64,000 nt of DNA from Sulfurimicrobium sp031426915 (GCA_031426915.1 JASJPB010000012.1:1-64000), one strand, 5' to 3'. Shown: positions 1 to 9,286, counted from the stretch's first letter. The notes: a model not told the origin generated them from the sequence alone. Numbers and translations are program-made.

Positions 1-51
1 GCCGATGATAGTGTGCATTACGCATGTGAAAGTAGGTCACCGCCAAGCTCC
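1..51 (+). rRNA. rrf: 5S ribosomal RNA, 3' end (partial)
   Basis: The first 51 bases match the conserved 3' third of bacterial 5S rRNA (GATGATAGTGTG, then GTGAAAGTAGGTCACCGCC). They are followed directly by a strong terminator. The rest of the gene, and presumably a whole rRNA operon, lies to the left of the window. Confidence 0.9.
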
Positions 52-60
52 TCACAAAGA

Positions 61-95
61 ACCCTCTGCTAGCATATGGCAGAGGGTTTTTTTTT
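61..95 (+). terminator. Rho-independent terminator of the rRNA operon
   Basis: A perfect 9-bp stem (ACCCTCTGC with GCAGAGGGT) with a 9-nt loop is followed by eight Ts. It sits immediately after the 5S rRNA gene and insulates the rimP operon from ribosomal RNA transcription. Confidence 0.92.
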
Positions 96-98
96 GAA

Positions 99-129
99 TT
101 GGCAGGAACTGTTGTTTATTTGCTATAAT
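99..129 (+). promoter_or_regulatory. Probable sigma-70 promoter of the rimP-nusA-infB operon
   Basis: A perfect TATAAT (124-129) is preceded by TG at 121-122, giving an extended -10 element (TGCTATAAT). TTGGCA at 99-104 could serve as the -35 box, but the 19-bp spacing is long, so the extended -10 probably dominates. The promoter lies between the rRNA terminator and rimP. Confidence 0.6.
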
Positions 130-142
130 GCACGCATAAGAT

Positions 143-164
143 GGGCCGCAGGGGCCCTTTTTTT
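143..164 (+). terminator. Terminator-like hairpin in the rimP leader (possible attenuator)
   Basis: GGGCC (143-147) pairs with GGCCC (153-157) around a 5-nt loop and is followed by seven Ts. The hairpin lies downstream of the promoter but upstream of the rimP ribosome binding site. It could therefore terminate part of the transcription of the nusA operon. The stem is short, so its activity is uncertain. Confidence 0.4.
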
Positions 165-179
165 ATTTCTGGTGAGGAT

Positions 180-611
180 ATGGAGCTGCATTCTTTGCTT
201 GAGTCCACGTTGAGTGGTTTGGGTTATGAGTTGGTTGACTTGGAAATAGGCGATCGCGGCAAGTTGCTGCGTTTGTTTATTGATAGCCCTGACGGTGTGA
301 ATATCGAAGACTGTGCTTTAGTCAGCAATCATGTTACGCGCTTGTTGGCGGTAGAACTTGATTACGATTACGGACGACTGGAAGTATCTTCTCCGGGTCT
401 TGATAGGCCTTTAAAAAAAGAAGCGGATTTTGTACGCTTTAGTGGAGAGTCTGCACAAATTAAATTGCGATTGCCGTTGCAGGGGCAGAAGAAATTTGTT
501 GGTCTCTTGAAGGGTGTTAAGGACGGTTTTTTGCAGCTTGATGTCGATGGCAAAGTACTGGATCTTGAACTTGCGAACATCGACAAAGCGAGATTGGTAC
601 CAAAGTTTTAG
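180..611 (+). CDS. rimP: Ribosome maturation factor RimP
   Basis: RimP is a cytoplasmic factor needed for maturation of the 30S ribosomal subunit. The 143-residue protein has the usual two-domain layout: an alpha/beta N-terminal domain with the conserved segment RLFIDSPDGVNIEDC and the family signature EVSSPGLDRPL, then a small C-terminal SH3-like barrel. The start chosen is the ATG at 180, which has a GGTGAGGA ribosome binding site. An in-frame ATG at 141 lies inside the leader hairpin and would add 13 residues unlike the family. The gene is first in the rimP-nusA-infB operon, as in most proteobacteria. Confidence 0.95.
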   Translation: MELHSLLESTLSGLGYELVDLEIGDRGKLLRLFIDSPDGVNIEDCALVSNHVTRLLAVELDYDYGRLEVSSPGLDRPLKKEADFVRFSGESAQIKLRLPLQGQKKFVGLLKGVKDGFLQLDVDGKVLDLELANIDKARLVPKF

Positions 612-676
612 GCCCAGTATCCCTGATACGAGCTAAATTCAAGAATTGTCTTGCCGAATGATGAATCGGAGGTTGT

Positions 677-2149
677 ATGAGTCGTGAAGTATTGTTGGTG
701 GTTGATGCATTGGCACGCGAAAAAAACGTGGACAAGGAAATAGTGTTCGGAGCACTTGAGCTTGCGTTGGCTTCCGCCACCAAAAAGCGTTTTCACGAGG
801 ACGTAGACGTTCGCGTTGCGATTGATCGTCATTCTGGAGAGTATCAAACGTTTCGTCGCTGGCAAGTAATGTCCGATGAGTCGGTTGAGTTTTCTGAGCG
901 TCAGTTGACGCTTGACCAGGCCAAGAACATGCAACCCGATGTGCAAATTGAGGATTTTGTTGAGCAGCCGCTGGAGGCCGTGGAATTTGGACGAATCGGA
1001 GCTCAAGCCGCTAAGCAAGTAATTCTCCAGAAAATCCGCGAAGCTGAGCGGGAGCAAATTCTAAGCGACTTTCTCGCTCGTAAGGAGCACTTGGTTACTG
1101 GTGTTATCAAGCGGATGGAGCGAGGTAGTGCAATCATCGAGTCGGGACGGCTGGAAGCCTTGTTGCCGCGCGAGCAAATGATTCCAAAGGAAAACTTGCG
1201 CGTTGGTGACAGAGTGCGCGCCTATTTGCTTCGAATTGATCGTTGTGGCCGTGGTCCACAATTAATCTTGTCGCGTGTTGTGCCTGAATTCATCGTTAAA
1301 CTTTTTGAATTGGAAGTGCCTGAAATCGAGGAGGGGCTGCTGGAAATTCGCGCTGCGGCACGCGACCCCGGGATGCGGGCAAAGATCGCGGTGAAATCCA
1401 ACGATCAACGCATAGACCCTATCGGAACCTGCGTTGGCATGCGTGGTTCTCGTGTTCAAGCGGTTACCGGTGAGTTGGGCGGGGAAAGGGTGGATATCAT
1501 ATTGTGGTCTTCCGAGCCCGCCCAGTTTGTAATCGGTGCATTGGCACCCGCCGAAGTCAGCAGTATTGTGGTAGATGAAGAGAAGCACAGTATGGATGTT
1601 GTAGTGGATGAAGAGCAGCTCGCCATGGCGATAGGACGTAGTGGCCAAAATGTGCGTTTGGCTTCAGAGCTTACTGGCTGGGCACTCAACATCATGACTG
1701 TGGAAGAAGCAGAACAAAAGCACGAGGAAGAGTACACGGCAGCTCGCGTAGTGTTTATGCAGAAACTGGATGTCGATGAGGAACTCGCGGATATCCTGAT
1801 TCAGGAAGGTTTTAGCACCCTTGAAGAAGTTGCTTATGTTCCCTTGGCTGAAATGCTAGAAATTGATGCATTTGATGAAAATACAGTAAATGAATTGCGT
1901 AGCCGTGCTCGCAATGCCTTACTCACTGAAGCTATTGCGAGCGAGGAAGAGGTTGAAAATGTCGCAGAGAGCCTTCTCAAAATGGATGGGATGGACAATG
2001 AAACTGCCAGGACATTAGCGGGGAAAGGTGTTACCACAATGGATGATCTCGCGGATTTGGCGGTAGATGATTTGGTTGAAATGACCGGCATGGATAGTGA
2101 GCGCGCCAAACAGTTGATAATGACCGCCCGCGCACCGTGGTTTGCTTAA
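677..2149 (+). CDS. nusA: Transcription termination/antitermination factor NusA
   Basis: NusA binds RNA polymerase and nascent RNA, modulating pausing, intrinsic termination and antitermination. At 490 residues it has the full gammaproteobacterial/betaproteobacterial layout. An N-terminal polymerase-binding domain spans roughly 1-125. An S1 domain follows around 135-200. Two KH domains carry GMRG (in CVGMRGSRVQ) and GRSG (in IGRSGQNVR). Two acidic C-terminal repeats carry the AR2-type sequence LLKMDGMDNETARTLAGKGV. The start has a GGAGGT site. It lies 65 bp after rimP and 21 bp before infB, so it is co-transcribed. NusA could act on the hairpin in the operon leader. Confidence 0.97.
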   Translation: MSREVLLVVDALAREKNVDKEIVFGALELALASATKKRFHEDVDVRVAIDRHSGEYQTFRRWQVMSDESVEFSERQLTLDQAKNMQPDVQIEDFVEQPLEAVEFGRIGAQAAKQVILQKIREAEREQILSDFLARKEHLVTGVIKRMERGSAIIESGRLEALLPREQMIPKENLRVGDRVRAYLLRIDRCGRGPQLILSRVVPEFIVKLFELEVPEIEEGLLEIRAAARDPGMRAKIAVKSNDQRIDPIGTCVGMRGSRVQAVTGELGGERVDIILWSSEPAQFVIGALAPAEVSSIVVDEEKHSMDVVVDEEQLAMAIGRSGQNVRLASELTGWALNIMTVEEAEQKHEEEYTAARVVFMQKLDVDEELADILIQEGFSTLEEVAYVPLAEMLEIDAFDENTVNELRSRARNALLTEAIASEEEVENVAESLLKMDGMDNETARTLAGKGVTTMDDLADLAVDDLVEMTGMDSERAKQLIMTARAPWFA

Positions 2150-2170
2150 AGAATTGGACAGGAGGCCGGA

Positions 2171-4855
2171 ATGGCACATATGAACGTTACGCAGTTCGCT
2201 ACAGAACTGGGGTTGCCGGCAGCGTTGCTGCTTGAGCAATTGCGTGCGGCCGGGGTAAACAAGAGCCAGAGTGATGATCTGCTTACGGAGCAGGATAAGG
2301 CTCAGCTGCTTGAATACTTGCGTCGTTCCCATGGCGCTACCGAATCCAAGAGCAAGATTACCTTGACACGGCGTGAAACAACCGAGATCAAGAAATCCGA
2401 TAGTACCGGGAAGGCGCGGACAATTCAGGTCGAGGTAAAGAAAAAGCGTGTTTTTGTTAAGCGTGATGCGGCAGAAGAGGTTCCTTCCATCCCTGAGCAG
2501 GTTCAGGAGGAGATAATTTCAGCTCCTGTGGAAGATGAAATATCCCAGGCGCCGGTTGTTGTAGAAGTTCCAGAAGCCCAAATTGTTGAAGAAGTGGAAA
2601 TTACGCCTGTTGCTGTTGTCGTTCCGGTCGAGCCTGTTCTTCAGTCTGAACCCGTTGTCAAGCCCAAGGCTTTGGTACTTGGCGCAGATCAAATTGCCAA
2701 GCGGGAAGAAGACGCTCGCAGACAAGCGGCGCTCTTTGCACGTCAGAGTGCTGAGTTGCGAGAAAAGCAGGACCGCGAACAAAAACGCCAAGCTGATGAT
2801 GCTGCAGCCAAGGCTGCGGCCGCAGCAAAGCTCGTGGAACAGGCTGCTGTGGCTGTCGCGCCCATTACGGAAGGTACCCTGCATAAACCAGCTGTGACCG
2901 CAGAAGAAAAAGCTGCCAAGGCAGAGAAGAAAGGTGCCAAGAAACCTAAGGAAGGCAGCTGGTCTGATGATAGCAATAAGAAACGTGGACTTCGTGTGCG
3001 TGGCGATACCGGACTCGGCGGTTGGCGAGGTCGCAAGGATAAGGCTCACCGCCAACAATCTGACGCTCAACATGCTTTTGCCATGCCAACCGAGCCTATT
3101 GTGCATGAGGTTTTGGTTCCTGAGACTATCAGTGTGGCAGCCCTTGCCCAGAAAATGGCTGTCAAGGCGGCCGAGGTCATCAAGACACTGATGAAAATGG
3201 GCTCTATGGTCACCATCAATCAGGTTCTTGATCAAGAAACAGCAATGATAGTGGTCGGCGAAATGGGGCACGTCGCTAAACCGGCCGAGCTCGATAATCC
3301 AGAAGCATTCCTTGATGACTCTGTCGAGCACCATGAAGTAATTCTCGAACCGCGTGCCCCGGTAGTAACCGTCATGGGCCATGTGGATCATGGTAAAACT
3401 TCGCTTCTGGATTATATCCGCCGTACCCGTGTAGCCCATGGTGAAGCGGGTGGAATTACTCAGCACATTGGTGCGTACCACGTGGAAACACAGCGAGGCA
3501 TGGTTACGTTTCTCGATACGCCCGGACATGAAGCTTTTACTGCGATGCGTGCGCGGGGCGCCAAGGCAACTGACGTGGTGATTCTGGTTGTGGCAGCGGA
3601 CGATGGTGTTATGCCACAAACCATTGAAGCTATTCACCACGCCAAAGCGGCTGGTGTGCCGATCGTGGTGGCAGTGAACAAAATCGACAAGCCCGATGCA
3701 AATCCGGAACGGGTCAAGCAGGAGCTTGTGGCTCAGGGTGTTGTGCCCGAGGACTGGGGCGGTGATGCAATGTTTGTTGAAGTTTCTGCGAAAACGGGTG
3801 TGGGTATAGATGCGTTGCTTGAGGGCGTGGCGCTGCAATCTGAAGTGCTCGAACTCAAAGCATCTCGCGAAACTCCAGCCAGAGGGTTGGTGATCGAGGC
3901 GCGTCTGGACAAGGGGCGCGGCCCGGTCGCAACGGTGCTGGTGCAATCCGGCACCCTGCGCCAGGGCGATATGTTGCTCGCAGGCGCGGTTTTCGGGCGC
4001 GTACGCGCAATGCTGGATGAGAACGGCGCCCCGGTGAAGGAAGCTGGCCCGTCTATTCCTGTTGAAATCCAGGGCTTGTCCGAAGTGCCACAGGCAGGTG
4101 AAGATGTGATAGCCATTTCTGACGAACGCAAGGCGCGCGAAATCGCGTTGTTCCGTCAAGGTAAGTTCCGCGATGTGAAACTTGCCAAGCAGCAAGCGGC
4201 AAAACTGGAAAACATGTTCGATCAGATCGCCGAAGGCGAAATCAGAACATTGCCTCTTATCATCAAGGCGGATGTCCAGGGTTCCTACGAGGCGCTGATA
4301 CATTCCTTGCAGAAACTGTCCACAAATGAGGTCAGGGTTACCATTGTGCATAGCGGTGTTGGTGGCATTACTGAGTCGGACATCAATTTGGCGATTGCAT
4401 CCAAAGCCATTGTGATCGGTTTTAATAGTCGAGCGGATGCTGCGGCGCGCAAGTTGATTCAGTCCGCCGGCGTGGATGTGCACTATTACAATATTATTTA
4501 TGAGGCTGTTGATGAGATCAGGGCCGCTTTGTCAGGCATGCTCGCTCCTGATCGCAAAGAAAGCGTGATTGGTCTTGTTGAAGTTCGTGACGTTTTCCGT
4601 ATTACCAAGGTTGGCACGGTGGCTGGTTGTTACGTACTTGATGGCGTCATCAAACGCGGATCCATGGTGCGTGTGCTGCGCAGTGATGTGATCGTGCATA
4701 CTGGTGAGTTGGATTCCCTGAAGCGCTTTAAGGATGATGTCAAAGAGGTTAAGTTTGGATTTGAGTGTGGCCTCTCAATAAAGAATTTCAATGATATCCA
4801 GGTTGGAGACCACCTCGAAGTGTATGAAATGGTGGAAGTGGCTAGAACCCTGTAA
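2171..4855 (+). CDS. infB: Translation initiation factor IF-2
   Basis: IF-2 is the GTPase that brings initiator tRNA to the 30S subunit and promotes subunit joining. The 894-residue protein starts with a small IF2N domain (MNVTQFATELGL). A long charged Ala/Glu/Lys linker follows (about 70-300), then a second IF2N-like domain (TISVAALAQKMAVKAAEVIK). The G domain has GHVDHGKT (G1), DTPGH (G3) and NKID (G4), and domains II to IV end at residue 894. The ATG at 2171 has a GGAGG site 5 bp upstream; an in-frame ATG at 2180 is an alternative. A long ORF on the opposite strand here is a shadow. Confidence 0.97.
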   Translation: MAHMNVTQFATELGLPAALLLEQLRAAGVNKSQSDDLLTEQDKAQLLEYLRRSHGATESKSKITLTRRETTEIKKSDSTGKARTIQVEVKKKRVFVKRDAAEEVPSIPEQVQEEIISAPVEDEISQAPVVVEVPEAQIVEEVEITPVAVVVPVEPVLQSEPVVKPKALVLGADQIAKREEDARRQAALFARQSAELREKQDREQKRQADDAAAKAAAAAKLVEQAAVAVAPITEGTLHKPAVTAEEKAAKAEKKGAKKPKEGSWSDDSNKKRGLRVRGDTGLGGWRGRKDKAHRQQSDAQHAFAMPTEPIVHEVLVPETISVAALAQKMAVKAAEVIKTLMKMGSMVTINQVLDQETAMIVVGEMGHVAKPAELDNPEAFLDDSVEHHEVILEPRAPVVTVMGHVDHGKTSLLDYIRRTRVAHGEAGGITQHIGAYHVETQRGMVTFLDTPGHEAFTAMRARGAKATDVVILVVAADDGVMPQTIEAIHHAKAAGVPIVVAVNKIDKPDANPERVKQELVAQGVVPEDWGGDAMFVEVSAKTGVGIDALLEGVALQSEVLELKASRETPARGLVIEARLDKGRGPVATVLVQSGTLRQGDMLLAGAVFGRVRAMLDENGAPVKEAGPSIPVEIQGLSEVPQAGEDVIAISDERKAREIALFRQGKFRDVKLAKQQAAKLENMFDQIAEGEIRTLPLIIKADVQGSYEALIHSLQKLSTNEVRVTIVHSGVGGITESDINLAIASKAIVIGFNSRADAAARKLIQSAGVDVHYYNIIYEAVDEIRAALSGMLAPDRKESVIGLVEVRDVFRITKVGTVAGCYVLDGVIKRGSMVRVLRSDVIVHTGELDSLKRFKDDVKEVKFGFECGLSIKNFNDIQVGDHLEVYEMVEVARTL

Positions 4856-4881
4856 GTATTGACGGAAACTTGCCAGACCTT

Positions 4882-5262
4882 ATGCCTAAAGATCACTCAC
4901 GTCCTCATCGCATTGCTGAACAGATTCAGCGAGAACTGGCTGAGTTGTTGCAGCTGGAACTCAAGGATCCTCGCGTCGGTATGGTGACGCTGACAGATGT
5001 TGAAGTTACCTCGGATTATGCCCACGCCAAGGTTTTTTTTACCCTGCTCAGCCAAGGGCATTCATTAGAGGAAACGCTGGTGGGGTTGAACCGTGCGGCG
5101 GGTTTTCTGCGCAGCCAGCTCGCACATCGCATGCGCCTTCGCATCGTGCCGCAGTTGCATTTTGTATTTGATAGCTCGGTTGAGCGAGGCGTACAGCTAT
5201 CGCATTTGATTGAAGATGCTGTGGCTATGGAGGATAGCAAGCCGTCGCAGGAAGAAGACTGA
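4882..5262 (+). CDS. rbfA: 30S ribosome-binding factor RbfA
   Basis: RbfA is a KH-fold cold-shock factor that helps process the 16S rRNA 5' end and mature the 30S subunit. The 126-residue product has the family core, including HRIAEQIQRELAELLQLELKDPR and the AHAKVFFTLL strand, and ends in an acidic tail. The ATG at 4882 is preferred because MPKDHSRPHRIAEQI matches the usual family start. A TTG at 4870 would add four residues. The gene lies 26 bp after infB and almost touches truB. Confidence 0.94.
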   Translation: MPKDHSRPHRIAEQIQRELAELLQLELKDPRVGMVTLTDVEVTSDYAHAKVFFTLLSQGHSLEETLVGLNRAAGFLRSQLAHRMRLRIVPQLHFVFDSSVERGVQLSHLIEDAVAMEDSKPSQEED

Positions 5263-5264
5263 AC

Positions 5265-6173
5265 GTGCAGTTCAAGCGCATTAAACGCGTTATTAGCGGC
5301 GTCCTGTTGCTGGATAAGGCCTATGGAATCAGCTCTAATACCGCGCTGCAACAGGTTAAACGCCTTTTCCAGGCGGAAAAAGCTGGCCACACGGGCAACC
5401 TTGATCCTATTGCTACCGGCTTGCTGCCAGTCTGTTTTGGTGAGGCGACCAAGTTTTCCCAATACCTTCTTGATGCCAACAAGACCTACCTTGCCGTATT
5501 CAAGCTGGGAGCGAACACTACCACTGGTGACATAGAAGGTGAAATCATTCGCCGCCGCCCTGTTGATGTTACTCAAGCACAGGTTGAACAGGTATTGCAG
5601 GAGTTTGTCGGTAGCATCGAGCAGACGCCACCCATGTATTCGGCATTGAAGCATCAGGGCAAAGCGCTGTATGTCTACGCCAGGGCGGGGATCGAGATTG
5701 AGCGCCAGCCACGTGAGATAACGATTTTCAGTCTGGAACTTGTATCGTTCTCCGGAGATGAGTTGAGTGTCAAAGTGAATTGCAGCAAGGGTACTTATAT
5801 TCGGGTGCTGGCTGAGGATATTGGTGAGTCCCTGGGTTGCGGCGCCCACATGATAGCCTTGAGACGCACCAAGACTGGTGGGTTTGATATCTCTCAGGCC
5901 CTAACTCTAGAACAGTTGGAGCAAATGGCGGCGGAACAGAGGGATGCGTGTCTTTTGTCCGCGGATCGTTTGTTGGATGGGGTGCCCAAGGTGACTCTGG
6001 ACAGCGATAGTGCATATTATGTTCAGCAGGGGCAAGCAGTCTGGCAAGCCAAACAAGCGCAAAAAGGAATGGTCAGTATGTATGGCCCCAGTGATGTTTT
6101 TTTGGGTTTGGGCGAAATTGCAAATGATGGAAAAATTGCGCCGCGTCGACTTGTGGTAACGCATAAGACGTAG
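5265..6173 (+). CDS. truB: tRNA pseudouridine(55) synthase TruB
   Basis: TruB isomerises U55 in the T-loop of tRNAs to pseudouridine. The 302-residue protein contains the motif GHTGNLDPIATGLLP, in which Asp47 is the expected catalytic nucleophile, and a C-terminal PUA-like region. Translation starts at a GTG two bases after the rbfA stop, with GCAGGAAGAAGA upstream as ribosome binding site, indicating coupling to rbfA. The family is unmistakable. Confidence 0.95.
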   Translation: MQFKRIKRVISGVLLLDKAYGISSNTALQQVKRLFQAEKAGHTGNLDPIATGLLPVCFGEATKFSQYLLDANKTYLAVFKLGANTTTGDIEGEIIRRRPVDVTQAQVEQVLQEFVGSIEQTPPMYSALKHQGKALYVYARAGIEIERQPREITIFSLELVSFSGDELSVKVNCSKGTYIRVLAEDIGESLGCGAHMIALRRTKTGGFDISQALTLEQLEQMAAEQRDACLLSADRLLDGVPKVTLDSDSAYYVQQGQAVWQAKQAQKGMVSMYGPSDVFLGLGEIANDGKIAPRRLVVTHKT

Positions 6174-6286
6174 GCTTGGATATTTTGACATGTCCAAACA
6201 AAGAACACGAGGTAACTGCTTAAGTGCTTGTGGATTAGTTATTAAAAAGTGAGTAAAATACTCAATTTCGTTTTTGGAGAAGGAAG

Positions 6287-6556
6287 ATGTCTGTAACTAC
6301 AGTACAAAAAGCGCAGATTGTGCAAGATTATCAAACTGCGGCGAGCGATACCGGGTCTCCCGAAGTCCAGGTTGCGTTGATGACTGCACGTATCAATGAT
6401 CTGACCGGGCACTTCAAAGACCACACCAAAGATCACCATTCCCGTCGCGGTCTTCTCAAATTGGTGAGCAAGCGCCGCAAGTTGCTGGATTACCTCAAGG
6501 GCAAGAGCGGCGATCGGTACCGTAGTCTGATTGAGCGCCTCGGCCTGCGTAAGTAA
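6287..6556 (+). CDS. rpsO: 30S ribosomal protein S15
   Basis: S15 is a primary binder of the central domain of 16S rRNA. The 89-residue length is exactly typical. Conserved family segments are TGSPEVQVALMTARI, DHHSRRGLLKLVSKRRKLLDYL and the C-terminal IERLGLRK. A GGAGAAGG ribosome binding site precedes the ATG. The 113-bp gap after truB has no clear terminator, so rpsO may be served both by read-through and by its own promoter. As in many bacteria it is followed by pnp. Confidence 0.97.
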   Translation: MSVTTVQKAQIVQDYQTAASDTGSPEVQVALMTARINDLTGHFKDHTKDHHSRRGLLKLVSKRRKLLDYLKGKSGDRYRSLIERLGLRK

Positions 6557-6615
6557 TCTGTCTGCAAAAATTATTATTGGCGGCAAGATCGAGCAACAAG
6601 AAAAAGGATTTGGCA

Positions 6616-8733
6616 TTGAAGCACATCAAAAAAAGCTTTTCCTACGGGCGTCATGAAGTAACGCTGGAAACCGGCGAAATCGCACGTCAGGCCCATGGCG
6701 CCGTGATGGTAGACATGGATGGTACTGTGGTGCTGGTTACCGTGGTGGGCGCCAAGGACGTCAAGCCGGGTCAGGATTTTTTTCCGCTGACCGTGGATTA
6801 TCAGGAACGTACTTATGCCGCAGGGAAAATCCCCGGTGGTTTTTTCAAGCGCGAAGGGCGTCCTTCCGAGAAGGAAATTCTTACCTCACGTCTGATCGAC
6901 CGCCCGTTGCGTCCGCTGTTCCCGGAAAGTTTTTACAACGAGGTGCAGATTGTCGCCACGGTGATGTCCTCGAATCCCGAGATTGATGCCGATATCCCCG
7001 CCATGTTGGGTGCTTCTGCCGCACTGGCTATTTCCGGAATTCCTTTCGATGGTCCTATCGGTGCGGCACGTGTTGCTTACATCGATGGCAGTTACGTCCT
7101 TAACCCGACCGCTAGTGAGCTCAAATCCACGAAACTGGATCTGGTGGTCGCTGGTACCGAACAAGCGGTGCTGATGGTGGAATCCGAGGCGCAGCAACTG
7201 CCAGAAGACGTGATGCTGGGTGCCGTAGTATTCGGGCACGATCAGCTGCAAGCCGCCATTAATGCCATTAACGAGCTGGTCGAAGAAGTGGCACCGGAAG
7301 CCTGGGACTGGACTGCACCTGAAAAGGACGTGGAACTGGTGGCGAAAATTGCCGAACTGGCCGAAGCTGAGGTGAGAAAAGCCTACCAGATCAAGCAAAA
7401 ACAAGCCCGTTACGCGCAGGTGGATGAGATCCGCAGCCGCGTCGTGGCTGCCGTTTCAGGCGAAGGTGCTGATGCTACCCGCGTCAACCATGTCAAGAAC
7501 CTGTTTCAGGATCTGGAAGCCAAGGTCGTGCGTAGCCAAATTCTCGATGGCGAGCCACGTATTGACGGTCGCGACACCCGCACCGTGCGTCCCATTACCA
7601 TTCGTACTGGTGTGTTGCCGCGTACACATGGTTCTGCCCTGTTTACTCGCGGCGAAACCCAGGCGCTGGTGGTTTCTACACTGGGCACTGCACGTGATGA
7701 ACAGAAAATCGATGCGCTGCAAGGCGAGTATTCTGATCGTTTCATGCTGCATTACAACTTCCCTCCCTATTCCACCGGCGAAACGGGCCGTGTCGGTACG
7801 CCAAAACGGCGTGAAATCGGCCATGGCCGTTTGGCTAAACGCTCGTTGCTGGCTGTGTTGCCAAAGCCGGAAGATTTTGCCTACTCGATGCGTGTGGTAT
7901 CGGAAATTACTGAATCAAACGGTTCCAGTTCCATGGCATCGGTGTGCGGCGGTTGCCTGTCCCTGATGGATGCCGGTGTACCACTCACGGATCACGTGGC
8001 GGGAATCGCCATGGGTCTGATTAAGGAAGGCAACCGCTTCGCTGTGCTGACTGACATTCTGGGTGATGAAGACCACCTTGGTGATATGGATTTCAAGGTG
8101 GCTGGCACGGAAAACGGCGTGACTGCCTTGCAGATGGATATCAAGATCAACGGCATCACCAAGGATATCATGCAAGCCGCCCTGACTCAGGCGAAGGAAG
8201 GTCGCCTGCATATTCTCGGCATCATGAAAAATGCAGTTGGCAAGCCGCGTGAAGAATTATCCAGCTTTGCGCCACGCATGATCACCATGAAGATCAACCC
8301 GGAAAAAATCCGTGATGTGATCGGCAAGGGTGGGGCAGTGATTCGCGCTTTGACCGAAGAAACCGGTACCAGCATCGACATTGCAGAGGATGGTACCGTC
8401 ACCATCGCCTGCATGAGTTCCGAGGCTGGAGAGTTAGCCAAGAGGCGTATTGCAGACATCACAGCCGAAGTGGAAGTGGGTAAAACATACGATGGCACAG
8501 TTTTGAAGTTGCTGGATTTTGGCGCTATTGTCAGCGTGTTACCCGGAAAAGATGGATTGCTGCATATTTCTCAGATTGCACACGAGCGTGTCAATGCGGT
8601 TGCTGACCACCTCAAGGAAGGTCAGGCGGTCAAGGTAAAGGTTTTGGAAGCTGATGAGAAGGGTCGCTTGCGCCTTTCCATGAAAGCCTTGCTGGATGCG
8701 CCCGTTGTGACTCATCATGAGCAGCCTCTGTGA
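6616..8733 (+). CDS. pnp: Polyribonucleotide nucleotidyltransferase (PNPase)
   Basis: PNPase is the phosphorolytic 3'-5' exoribonuclease of the RNA degradosome. Two RNase PH domains are visible; the second begins near RSQILDGEPRIDGRD and carries the active-site stretch ILGDEDHLGDMDFKVAGT. They are followed by a KH domain (INPEKIRDVIGKGGAVI) and an S1 domain (LLDFGAIVSVLPGKDGLLHIS). The start chosen is the TTG at 6616, which has AAAAAGGA 7-8 bp upstream and gives MKHIKKSFSYGRHEVTLETGE, the usual family beginning (705 residues). A TTG at 6577 in the same frame is possible but has no visible ribosome binding site. Confidence 0.94.
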   Translation: MKHIKKSFSYGRHEVTLETGEIARQAHGAVMVDMDGTVVLVTVVGAKDVKPGQDFFPLTVDYQERTYAAGKIPGGFFKREGRPSEKEILTSRLIDRPLRPLFPESFYNEVQIVATVMSSNPEIDADIPAMLGASAALAISGIPFDGPIGAARVAYIDGSYVLNPTASELKSTKLDLVVAGTEQAVLMVESEAQQLPEDVMLGAVVFGHDQLQAAINAINELVEEVAPEAWDWTAPEKDVELVAKIAELAEAEVRKAYQIKQKQARYAQVDEIRSRVVAAVSGEGADATRVNHVKNLFQDLEAKVVRSQILDGEPRIDGRDTRTVRPITIRTGVLPRTHGSALFTRGETQALVVSTLGTARDEQKIDALQGEYSDRFMLHYNFPPYSTGETGRVGTPKRREIGHGRLAKRSLLAVLPKPEDFAYSMRVVSEITESNGSSSMASVCGGCLSLMDAGVPLTDHVAGIAMGLIKEGNRFAVLTDILGDEDHLGDMDFKVAGTENGVTALQMDIKINGITKDIMQAALTQAKEGRLHILGIMKNAVGKPREELSSFAPRMITMKINPEKIRDVIGKGGAVIRALTEETGTSIDIAEDGTVTIACMSSEAGELAKRRIADITAEVEVGKTYDGTVLKLLDFGAIVSVLPGKDGLLHISQIAHERVNAVADHLKEGQAVKVKVLEADEKGRLRLSMKALLDAPVVTHHEQPL

Positions 8734-8769
8734 GCTAAAATCAAGTTTGTTCAAGAGCGTTTGAAATAA

Positions 8770-8800
8770 AAAATGGCAGCTATAAGCTGCCATTTTTTAT
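8770..8800. terminator. Bidirectional Rho-independent terminator
   Basis: AATGGCAGC and GCTGCCATT form a perfect stem around TATAA. A-rich sequence on the left and a T run on the right let it work on both strands. It ends the pnp transcript from the left and the minus-strand gene at 8816-9286 from the right. Confidence 0.92.
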
Positions 8801-8815
8801 TCTGGTGGGAAGGTA

Positions 8816-9286
8816 TTACCGATCAAATAATGAACTCCACCAACGTTTGCGGTTGGCCGGGATAACGCCTCGAGCTTGCATTTCAGTCGGGACTGTAAGA
8901 CTCATGACCCAGCCGGGCAAAGGTGGGTTCTTACTCGACCCGCAGGATACGCCGAGGTTATTGGGGTCGTAAATCTTGATCAGGGTGGGGCGTTCCAGAT
9001 TGTCGGCGTAAACGATGCCGCAATAGTCTTCCTTGTGATCGCGGTGTAAAAGCGCATCTACTTCCTGCACAAAGTGTTTCACCTCTTCCGCGGTGGCTGT
9101 TATTGCCGGCACCGGCTCGCCAACGGCGTAGATGTGCCAGCCGATGTCTGGATCTATCCTGTCCCAGAATTCAGCCAGCTGCTTCCACGACATCAGGCTG
9201 TAGAAAGTACCGTAAAACGCGGTATTGAAATCCGTCATGTCTAATGTTTCAACTCGGGAGAATCCTGGTTGCGTAATACCCTGCAT
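8816..9286 (-). CDS. Hypothetical protein (156 aa)
   Basis: No family is recognised. The protein is soluble, rich in aromatic residues (FYGTFYSLMSWKQLAEFWDRI near the N terminus), with a conserved-looking central part (HYA-type GWHIYAVGEPVPAI, EDYCGIVYADNLERPTLIKIYDPNNLGVSCGSS) and a basic end (NRKRWWSSLFDR). No signal peptide or membrane segment is visible. An internal ATG giving MTDFNTAFYG would shorten it by 16 residues. It ends at the shared terminator with pnp, and its upstream neighbour is dksA on the same strand, so the two may be co-transcribed. The composition matches the surrounding core genes, arguing for a real gene. Confidence 0.75.
   Translation of the reverse strand: MQGITQPGFSRVETLDMTDFNTAFYGTFYSLMSWKQLAEFWDRIDPDIGWHIYAVGEPVPAITATAEEVKHFVQEVDALLHRDHKEDYCGIVYADNLERPTLIKIYDPNNLGVSCGSSKNPPLPGWVMSLTVPTEMQARGVIPANRKRWWSSLFDR

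Noticed and set aside
2519..4483. Long minus-strand open frame (654 codons) opposite infB
   Set aside because: It lies wholly within infB, which is certain. The translation is rich in Cys/His/Leu with no domain pattern and no ribosome binding site; it is a shadow frame.
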